Of a DNA stretch of 5,194 nt, positions 1 to 5,194 are shown piece after piece (positions within the stretch are counted from its first letter, which is position 1; each line of letters begins with the position of its first letter). Source of the DNA: an uncultured Lachnospiraceae bacterium. Lineage in GTDB: Bacteria > Bacillota > Clostridia > Lachnospirales > Lachnospiraceae. Position numbers and translations under genes: made by a program. The notes beneath the pieces were generated by a model. It did not search any database, had not been told where the DNA came from, and was given only the letters and a program-made list of their open reading frames with translations. Where the stretch lies: the NCBI GenBank assembly GCA_946639085.1, contig CAMPBP010000117.1:1-5194 (forward strand), given 5' to 3'.

Positions 1-317
1 GCCGAGGGTTTAAACTCGTCGGTTCCCGCCGTTACGATCTCGTTCGCTCTTGACTTTGAAACCAGTTTGTCGATGAAATAGCCTTCCGTTTCTTTGTACT
101 TAAGGGCATCAAAACCGGCAAACCACTGGTTGACCTCGCTTCGTTTAAAAAGCGCAGTAGGCACAAGAAAGTCTGTTTTTCCCATATTTACGGACATGGT
201 TTCAACACCGTCGGTATCGACGGCTCCCACGCTAATCTGCGCAAAAGAATCCGTTATATCGATGCCTACGGCATATTCTTTGCTTTTTCTTTTTACTTCC
301 TTGTCCAAAGGTTCCAT
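1..317 (-). CDS. N-terminal part of an Hsp70/actin-fold (ASKHA) ATPase-like protein, possibly DUF5716 family (partial)
   Basis: The gene reads leftward from the ATG at 317 and runs off the window after 105 codons without a stop. Seen: an in-frame TAA lies directly before the ATG, so no earlier start is possible. Residues 1-16 are charged (MEPLDKEVKRKSKEYA) with no signal peptide. Residues 17-30 read VGIDITDSFAQISV, which aligns without gaps to the phosphate-1 loop of Hsp70 (GIDLGTTNS...). Residues 51-58 (LVPTALFK) and the following W-F-A-G-F-D-A-L (65-72) match the place where Hsp70 proteins have their 'TPS...F' strand and 'G..A' segment. Known of the fold: these parts cradle ATP phosphates. 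Inferred: a cytosolic actin/Hsp70-fold protein working with the large protein encoded 17 bases upstream. The usual loop glycine is T22 and the next residue is D23, so ATPase activity is uncertain. The phosphate-2 and adenosine motifs lie outside the window. The DUF5716 assignment is from memory of gene neighbourhoods. Confidence 0.72.
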   Translation of the reverse strand, partial: MEPLDKEVKRKSKEYAVGIDITDSFAQISVGAVDTDGVETMSVNMGKTDFLVPTALFKRSEVNQWFAGFDALKYKETEGYFIDKLVSKSRANEIVTAGTDEFKPS

Positions 318-330
318 TTACTTAAAACTG

Positions 331-337
331 CCCCTTA
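331..337 (-). promoter_or_regulatory. ribosome binding site of the ASKHA-like gene, overlapping the upstream stop codon
   Basis: On the minus strand the sequence is TAAGGGG. Its TAA is the stop of the 1190-residue gene, and the GGGG ends 13 bases before the ATG at 317. That spacing is longer than usual. Because the site shares bases with the upstream stop, translation of the second gene may be coupled to termination of the first. No other SD-like sequence is present in the 17-base gap. Confidence 0.45.
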
Positions 338-3300
338 TTTCATCGTAAATAATTTGTCTATCAGGAAATCTTTTCGCCTGTAATCGAGGATCATGTGCTC
401 AAGAGCATCGTAATCGCTTAAGGTATGCGAAATGACTATGTCGTTTATCTCGGAGAATCGGCTCGTTTTGATGTCCGAAGAAATATCGCTCTTTGTGATG
501 TTTCCCGACTCCGTTAACTGTTCTTCTCCGTTTGTCTCCTCGGTGATGTAGTAAAGAAGGTTCTCGCCGAAGAAAAGCACAAAAGGCATCGAATGAAGTC
601 CGCCGTACATATCGGGCATCTCTGCGGTGATGTAATCCGATCCCGAATCATCGTCGCATTCGATGATGTAATGGATGAACACGCGCCTTCCGGGCTCTGT
701 CTTGTACTCCACAAAGGTCTTGTCCGTAAAGCGGTTTATCTCTTCGACTCCCTGCTCCATGAACTCTTTAAAGTAAGAGAAGTATATTCCGTCATCGATA
801 AGGTATCCAAGAAACTCTTTAATGTATCCCCTGACCGTGTCGTCGACCTCACCGGGGTTTTCCGAATAATACTTAACGTATGCCAGCATGCACACTTTCA
901 ACAGTCCTTCGCCGTTTGATTTAAGACGGGTAAGTTCCTCGAAAACAAAGCTTTCGGTAAGCTGGTCTTTTACAAAGAAATCGAAACAGCACTGGGAAAG
1001 GAACGCAAGCCTTATGTTGGTTCCGGGGGTTCCCTTTAAGTATGTCTTGTAAATATCCATACGTTCGGAAACGTAGTATCCCGTGTACATTATCTGTATT
1101 AAAAGATTCTCGCACATCGCGCTCACGTCAAGATCGAAATTCTGCGCGGATGTGAAGAGCTTTCTTAAGTCTTTTGTGAGACCAAAGAAGTTGTCGCAAA
1201 GATATTTGAGCACCGTTTCGTCGTGCTTGCCGTTAAAGAAGCAAAGCGCCGAAAGGGAAGTGATGGTTTCGTTTGGTTCAAAGTCGCTTCTTTGTATAAG
1301 ATGCGAGCAAAGCTTCACGACGTTTTTAAGGTCTACGCCCTCGGTTCCGTAGGCATAAATCCAATCGATTGCCTTGTCATACATGCCCCTTTGGATCATG
1401 AACTTAAGACAGACATTTCGCTCTTTGGCTGCCATACCTTCGGGCTCAAGAGAATTGAGAACGTTGTCCAGTTCTCTTATGGCGTCGTTATCGTAATAGT
1501 AGTTAAGAAGCTTCGATCTTATCTCCGTCTTGTAAGCGGGATCGATCTCGTCGGAATCAAGTATGCGCTGATAGCGTACTCTGTTCTCGTCGGTTATCTC
1601 CACAAGCTCGCTGGAACATTCGCATGCATATACGTCGAAAGAAAGATTCTCTTCAACGAAGGGAAGCAGCATGTTGGCAAGTTTACCCGGTACCATCAGT
1701 TTTTCGATGTCGTAAGGCACCGACTTCATATATCTGTTGGAGAAGTTGTCCTCAAACATTATGGAGAAATCTCTGTTGTAGATCGGAACGAAGGCTTCTC
1801 TGTCAACAATGGGATATGCGTTTCCCACTATCTCCCGTCCCTGGTAGACGATGACTCTTGAAACGTTGTCGGACTCAACGCTAATCCTGTGGGTAAAGAT
1901 AAGGGGAGCAAGCTTAACCGCCATATCCTTGTAAAGGAGATTTTCGTTGAGTACGAATCTGTATATTATCGCCAGGTCTCTGTTCATGTGACCTGCCGAA
2001 ATCTGATCCAGGGCAAAGCGATCGATGGTTTCTTTGTACTGAGTAAATATCTCTTCCATCTCGGGATCGTTCTTCTGCTCGATGACACGCGCATAAAGAT
2101 ATGCCGTATGCTGCCAGTCCAGCTCGTTTTGATACGAGAAGTAAAGATAGACCATCTTCGGAAGCGGCGTATGGCGCGATATGTCCATGGAGAGCATGTA
2201 ATACTCGTATATCTTTGTTACTCTTACATCTTCTTCAATGGCAAGCTTGTACCACTGGAAATACTCCGGCCCTTTCTTGTCGTGGGCGATGAGTAACGTA
2301 CATATGCAGTCAAGTGTTTCCTTATCGGACAAAAGCTCGTAGCATGACTGAAGGATCTTTAAAAGTGCGGGGGAATACCATTTCCCGGACTCCGCAAGAA
2401 ATACTACCTGACGGGCTACATCGGCGTTTAGGAGATCTTCTTTTAACATAAAGAGCAATACTCTTTGCTCGATCCTGTCAAGCTTTGCCAAAAGCGCCGG
2501 ATTGACCGCAAGCATGTTTGCGGCTTCCACATACATAACGGGGCTTATGCACCCAAGAAGGAACTGATTCTCGATAAAGAGCCATTTTTTCGAAGGGCTT
2601 ACCGCATACTCCTGGGAAAGATAGAGTAAAAGCCATGCGACCTGCCACTTGGAAGGATCGCGGTTATAAATGTTCTCTACCTCATCCGATATCTGATCTA
2701 TATAGCTTTCCTCACGGTTTACAAGCGTCGTAAGATAAAGGAAATATGCCCACTCGGCGCTTGCGTAGTCGCCGGAATTTAAGAATTCACTTTCGATACG
2801 ATCTAGTATCCACTGAGCTTCGTTGTAACGTTCTTCCGCGATAAGAAGCTGGGCTTTGAACATCTTGTACGTCGAAGAAGCCGGATACAAAGACATGAGT
2901 CTGTCCACCAAAAGTCCGGTCTGAGCGGTCCACGTTCCCGCCGTGATCCTCTTTAATCGAAACGCCTTATAGAAGGTCACCATATCGATTAGGATGTGAG
3001 ACTTCTCTGCATTTTTCATAATGTCCTGTTTAACAAGAAGATTGCCCTGAACCTTTATCGTTACCTCAAAGGAGATAAAGGAATTGTAGAATCTCACAAG
3101 GGCATAGTTGTTGCCGCCGTGCAGTTTATCCGAATCGATGACTAAGCCGTAATGAAGATAATTTCCGAGGAAATCGGCATCCGTAACGGTTTCTTTTGAC
3201 AACGTTACAAAATCCGAATCGCAGGAAACGTAAAGATATGTATAGCCCCATCCGTTTCGCGTGATGTCTATATATTCTTCGATCTGTCCCACAGGCTCTT

Positions 3301-3907
3301 CCACAACCAGCGTATCTTTTGAAACGATAAACTCGATGGGCTGCTTTTTGTTTATCTCAAGCAAAAATTCCTCGACGTTAAGTTCATTGCCGAAGCTTGA
3401 AGAAAGACCGATATATGTTCTTAAATATTTGCGATCGTTACCCTTGAAAAGTTCTTTGAACCTGTCTGAATAAAACAGTTTAACCGCTTCATCCCAGTCA
3501 GTCTTTGCAAGATTTGCAAAATGAAATAGATTTCTGATACTTCCAAGACTTGATTCCAGTGTCGAATGCGCTATCGTCACAACATAGGGAAGATAATACT
3601 CTCCCTGATTTGAGATGACGTCGATCTCCCCTTTTACGACATCGCCCTCCTCAAGTCCTTTTGCAGAAAATACAAATCCGATCTCGGCGCCGTCCTCGAC
3701 GAAGGTGTCATTTAAGATGTGCATACGGATGTCGTGGCAGACAACAAAACCCTCAGCGTTTTCCTTTGCGGAACTGTAAATGTTGAAAGTACCGTTGTAG
3801 AGCTCGTCGGGAGAAAGTTCCAGTTCGATCCTCGGACACGAAAAATCGATCTTTCCCTTCTCATAATTGAATTTTCCTTCTAACAGTCTGCCAATTATCT
3901 GTCGCAT
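335..3907 (-). CDS. 1190-residue multidomain beta / alpha-solenoid protein, DUF5717-like, unknown function
   Basis: The start is fixed by an in-frame TGA 15 bases upstream of the ATG and by GGAG (3913-3916) five bases before it. Seen: no signal peptide and no membrane helix, so cytosolic. Rough architecture: residues 1-115 beta-rich, ending in a strand pair SNQGEYYLPYVVTI (99-112); a helical linker 116-190; a second beta domain 200-290 with NGWGY (218-222), DFLGN (245-249) and LHGGNN (262-267); an alpha-helical, TPR-like stretch about 300-675, for example around WTAQ...SLYPASSTYKMFKAQ (326-352); a beta insert 685-735; a second helical stretch about 785-1055; and a beta-rich C-terminal domain 1065-1125 with FVEY, VFIHY and LFFGENLLYYITEE. 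The end holds EEQLTES (1128-1134) and a charged helix. These signatures agree with what I remember of DUF5717 proteins of Lachnospiraceae. No catalytic motif is evident, so a scaffold or adaptor role is inferred. It is the first gene of a unit with the ASKHA-like gene, driven by the promoter at 3993-4022. I see no frameshift or internal truncation. Confidence 0.85.
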   Translation of the reverse strand: MRQIIGRLLEGKFNYEKGKIDFSCPRIELELSPDELYNGTFNIYSSAKENAEGFVVCHDIRMHILNDTFVEDGAEIGFVFSAKGLEEGDVVKGEIDVISNQGEYYLPYVVTIAHSTLESSLGSIRNLFHFANLAKTDWDEAVKLFYSDRFKELFKGNDRKYLRTYIGLSSSFGNELNVEEFLLEINKKQPIEFIVSKDTLVVEEPVGQIEEYIDITRNGWGYTYLYVSCDSDFVTLSKETVTDADFLGNYLHYGLVIDSDKLHGGNNYALVRFYNSFISFEVTIKVQGNLLVKQDIMKNAEKSHILIDMVTFYKAFRLKRITAGTWTAQTGLLVDRLMSLYPASSTYKMFKAQLLIAEERYNEAQWILDRIESEFLNSGDYASAEWAYFLYLTTLVNREESYIDQISDEVENIYNRDPSKWQVAWLLLYLSQEYAVSPSKKWLFIENQFLLGCISPVMYVEAANMLAVNPALLAKLDRIEQRVLLFMLKEDLLNADVARQVVFLAESGKWYSPALLKILQSCYELLSDKETLDCICTLLIAHDKKGPEYFQWYKLAIEEDVRVTKIYEYYMLSMDISRHTPLPKMVYLYFSYQNELDWQHTAYLYARVIEQKNDPEMEEIFTQYKETIDRFALDQISAGHMNRDLAIIYRFVLNENLLYKDMAVKLAPLIFTHRISVESDNVSRVIVYQGREIVGNAYPIVDREAFVPIYNRDFSIMFEDNFSNRYMKSVPYDIEKLMVPGKLANMLLPFVEENLSFDVYACECSSELVEITDENRVRYQRILDSDEIDPAYKTEIRSKLLNYYYDNDAIRELDNVLNSLEPEGMAAKERNVCLKFMIQRGMYDKAIDWIYAYGTEGVDLKNVVKLCSHLIQRSDFEPNETITSLSALCFFNGKHDETVLKYLCDNFFGLTKDLRKLFTSAQNFDLDVSAMCENLLIQIMYTGYYVSERMDIYKTYLKGTPGTNIRLAFLSQCCFDFFVKDQLTESFVFEELTRLKSNGEGLLKVCMLAYVKYYSENPGEVDDTVRGYIKEFLGYLIDDGIYFSYFKEFMEQGVEEINRFTDKTFVEYKTEPGRRVFIHYIIECDDDSGSDYITAEMPDMYGGLHSMPFVLFFGENLLYYITEETNGEEQLTESGNITKSDISSDIKTSRFSEINDIVISHTLSDYDALEHMILDYRRKDFLIDKLFTMK

Positions 3908-3916
3908 GAAAACTCC

Positions 3917-3937
3917 GCAAAATCATTGCATTTTTGC
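3917..3937 (-). other. small inverted repeat just upstream of the large gene's Shine-Dalgarno
   Basis: GCAAAA and TTTTGC form a six-base inverted repeat with a nine-base loop, directly abutting the GGAG of the leftward gene in its leader. It could form a weak AT-rich hairpin that leaves the SD exposed. There is no U-tract in terminator position. It may be chance. Confidence 0.2.
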
Positions 3938-3954
3938 ACCCAAAGATTTAATAT
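3926..3954 (+). promoter_or_regulatory. weak candidate promoter for the rightward CobD-like gene
   Basis: TTGCAT (3926-3931) and TAATAT (3949-3954) are separated by 17 bases. They match sigma-A -35 and -10 boxes only partly (3 of 6 and 4 of 6). If used, the transcript would have a leader of roughly 135 bases containing both direct repeats. No better rightward pair was found: TTGACG at 4039-4044 has no acceptable -10 box at 15-18 bases. Treat as a guess. Confidence 0.22.
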
Positions 3955-3972
3955 CATCTTTGTCAGGGCATA

Positions 3973-3982
3973 AATGCGCATT
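3973..3982. repeat. 10-bp perfect palindrome at the predicted leftward transcription start
   Basis: AATGCGCATT is a perfect palindrome located a few bases downstream of the expected start site (about 3985-3987) of the leftward promoter. The position suits an operator for a small dimeric repressor, but a 10-bp palindrome can arise by chance and no matching second copy is present in the window. Confidence 0.3.
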
Positions 3983-3992
3983 CTTGATAGTC

Positions 3993-4022
3993 ATTATATC
4001 ATTTTGAGCACTTTCAATGCAA
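3993..4022 (-). promoter_or_regulatory. extended -10 sigma-A promoter for the DUF5717-like operon
   Basis: Reading leftward, TATAAT (3993-3998) is a perfect -10 box preceded by TGA, giving the extended -10 pattern TGnTATAAT (3993-4001). Eighteen bases upstream lies TTGCAT (4017-4022), a weak -35 with the conserved TTG. Extended -10 promoters tolerate poor -35 boxes. Transcription should begin near 3986, giving a leader of about 80 bases before the ATG at 3907. The -35 element lies inside a direct-repeat copy, so factor binding there could affect this promoter. Confidence 0.7.
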
Positions 4023-4080
4023 TGTCGTATTGCCATGTTTGACGTATTTTTTTGAGTATTTTCACGCACTTTTTAATGCA
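4002..4080. repeat. two overlapping imperfect direct repeats in the divergent intergenic region
   Basis: First pair: TTTTGAGCACTTTCA (4002-4016) and TTTTGAGTATTTTCA (4050-4064), 13 of 15 identical and offset by 48 bases. Second pair: GCACTTTCAATGCA (4008-4021) and GCACTTTTTAATGCA (4066-4080), differing by one substitution and one extra T. The left copies overlap each other and cover the -35 of the leftward promoter. The right copies end six bases before the SD of the rightward gene. This layout resembles paired binding sites for a regulator acting on both genes, or an old tandem duplication in AT-rich DNA. Confidence 0.45.
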
Positions 4081-4097
4081 CATTCGGAGATTGATAA

Positions 4098-5194
4098 ATG
4101 GAACACAAAGAACACTTTCACGGCAGCGATCTTGAAAAGATCGAAGCCGCTTACGGCATAAAAAAAGAGGAGATAATCTCCTTCTCCGCAAACGTAAATC
4201 CATTAGGGCTTTCTTACAAAGTTAAGGACGGGCTTTCAAAGCATGTGGACTGCTTAACCGCCTATCCTGACAGAGAGTACACGCAGCTTCGCAAAACAAT
4301 TGCAACTTATGTAAACTCATCTGTCGATAACATCTGTGTGGGAAACGGTTCTTCCGAACTCATAGCGCTCTTTGCGAAGTTATGTAACCCGCAAAGCGCA
4401 CTTATCTTCGGCCCCACCTACTCCGAATACGAGCACGAAATAATGCTCTACGGCGGAAGATCATCTTACTTCGAACTCAAAGAAAGTGACAACTTCGTCC
4501 TCAACGAAACCGCACTCTTTTCCACCCTGGATGCCGACAACTTCGATCTTCTTATCATCTGCAATCCCAACAACCCCACTTCCGCGCTGATTGGCCGCGA
4601 AAGCATCGATCGCATAGTATCGCATTGCAGTAAAAAGAACACTCTCGTCATGATCGACGAAACATATATGGAATTCGTAAACGACTACGAGACCGTAACC
4701 GCGATCCCTCTTACCGACAAATACACAAACCTTGTGGTTCTTCGCGGCGTCTCCAAGTTCTTTGCCTCCCCCGGACTTCGTCTCGGTTACGCCGTAACCT
4801 CAAACAAAACCTTAAGTTCGGGCCTCAAAGGACTCCAGGTACCCTGGTCCGTCAACTCCCTTGCCGAAGTTGCCGGCCGCCTCATGTTTGGCGATGTCAA
4901 ATACATCAAGGACACCAAAGCCTACATCGAAGCCGAAAGAAACCGCATGTACGCCCGTTTACTCCACCTTCCCAAACTCAAAGTCTACAAGCCCACCGCG
5001 AACTTCATCCTTTGCAAGATTATTGACGGCCCGGTTACCGCCGCCGACTTATTCGACACAGCGATCCGCGAAAAACTGATGATCCGCGACTGTGCTTCTT
5101 TCACCTTCCTCGACGAATCGTTCTTCCGCTTCTGCTTCATGAAGTCCGACGACGACGACAAACTGATGGACATTATCGAGAGGTTATTCTCTTG
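4098..5194 (+). CDS. CobD/HisC-like PLP-dependent aminotransferase or decarboxylase (3' end probably cut within the stop codon)
   Basis: The start follows directly after an in-frame TAA, with GGAGA (4086-4090) seven bases upstream. There are 365 codons; the last two bases, TG, are probably the start of TGA, since Salmonella CobD is 364 residues. Seen: HFHGSDLEKI (6-15) and SFSANVNPLG (28-37), an N-terminal pattern typical of CobD; YPD (56-58); the PLP-phosphate loop GNGSSE (82-87); PTYSEYEHE (106-114); NPNNPTS (156-162) with PLP-ring Asn159; IDETY with Asp187, which pairs with the pyridine nitrogen; SKFFASPGLRLGY with Schiff-base Lys220 and phosphate-binding Arg228; and RFCFM with carboxylate-binding Arg344. 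All key residues are intact, so it should be an active cytosolic fold-type I PLP enzyme. CobD makes aminopropanol phosphate from threonine phosphate, while HisC transaminates histidinol phosphate. The P before GLRLGY and the N-terminus favour the CobD side. With no cobalamin or histidine genes nearby, the substrate is undetermined. Confidence 0.88.
   Translation, partial: MEHKEHFHGSDLEKIEAAYGIKKEEIISFSANVNPLGLSYKVKDGLSKHVDCLTAYPDREYTQLRKTIATYVNSSVDNICVGNGSSELIALFAKLCNPQSALIFGPTYSEYEHEIMLYGGRSSYFELKESDNFVLNETALFSTLDADNFDLLIICNPNNPTSALIGRESIDRIVSHCSKKNTLVMIDETYMEFVNDYETVTAIPLTDKYTNLVVLRGVSKFFASPGLRLGYAVTSNKTLSSGLKGLQVPWSVNSLAEVAGRLMFGDVKYIKDTKAYIEAERNRMYARLLHLPKLKVYKPTANFILCKIIDGPVTAADLFDTAIREKLMIRDCASFTFLDESFFRFCFMKSDDDDKLMDIIERLFS

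Noticed and set aside
318..334. Possible terminator or separate promoter between the two minus-strand genes
   Set aside because: Only 17 bases separate the genes, with no inverted repeat and no room for a promoter, so co-transcription is the simpler reading.
593..919. A 108-codon plus-strand open frame antisense to the large gene
   Set aside because: It is another shadow of the minus-strand gene, with no independent signal for translation.
1223..1861. A 212-codon plus-strand open frame antisense to the large gene
   Set aside because: It lies wholly inside the well-supported 1190-residue minus-strand gene. I saw no recognisable domain or SD, and open antisense frames of this size are common under this codon bias.
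3908..4097. Possible cobalamin riboswitch upstream of the CobD-like gene
   Set aside because: The region is only 190 bases, is AT-rich, and shows no B12-box-like GCCACTG sequence or long paired stems.
3994..4203. A short minus-strand open frame overlapping the intergenic region and the CobD-like gene
   Set aside because: Its sequence is rich in R, K and C, it overlaps the start of the clear plus-strand PLP enzyme, and its 3' end runs over the -10 box of the leftward promoter.
5148..5162. DDDDK motif near the C-terminus of the CobD-like protein
   Set aside because: It resembles an enteropeptidase site or FLAG-type tag core but is internal, encoded by ordinary GAC codons within the natural C-terminal helix region. 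It is coincidence, not an engineered tag.
4098..5194. Shift toward C-ending codons in the second half of the CobD-like gene, suggesting a chimeric gene
   Set aside because: The conserved motifs run continuously through the protein and the large gene also uses many C-ending codons. The gradient is mild and judged only by eye.

Overview
The window holds one complete large gene, one gene cut off at each end, and a 190-bp divergent promoter region. Moderate GC, Shine-Dalgarno (SD) sites of the GGAG type and the protein families I recognise suggest a Firmicute of the Clostridia, most likely Lachnospiraceae (a gut or rumen anaerobe). This placement rests on family recall and style, not on a marker gene.

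Left part, minus strand (positions 1-3907): a two-gene transcription unit. The first gene (3907 to 335) encodes a 1190-residue soluble protein. It alternates beta-rich domains with long alpha-helical solenoid stretches and resembles the uncharacterised DUF5717 family of Clostridia. Seventeen bases after its stop begins a second gene (317 to beyond base 1). Its first 105 residues carry the phosphate-1 signature and a following segment typical of the Hsp70/actin (ASKHA) ATPase fold. I associate this protein with the DUF5716-type family, also uncharacterised. A giant helical-repeat protein next to an Hsp70-like ATPase looks like a two-component machine, either chaperone with co-chaperone or filament/ATPase with adaptor. 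It is the most interesting item here.

Middle (3908-4097): a divergent intergenic region. It contains a clear extended -10 promoter firing leftward into the large gene, a short palindrome at its predicted transcription start, and two overlapping imperfect direct repeats. One repeat copy covers the leftward -35 element and the other lies just before the rightward gene's ribosome binding site. No convincing rightward promoter was found.

Right part, plus strand (4098-5194): an almost complete fold-type I PLP enzyme of the CobD/HisC group, 365 codons, with the final two bases probably the start of a TGA stop. Its N-terminus and active-site lysine region look more like CobD (threonine-phosphate decarboxylase) than HisC, but no cobalamin genes or cobalamin riboswitch are visible.

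No RNA genes, mobile elements, CRISPR arrays or intrinsic terminators were found.
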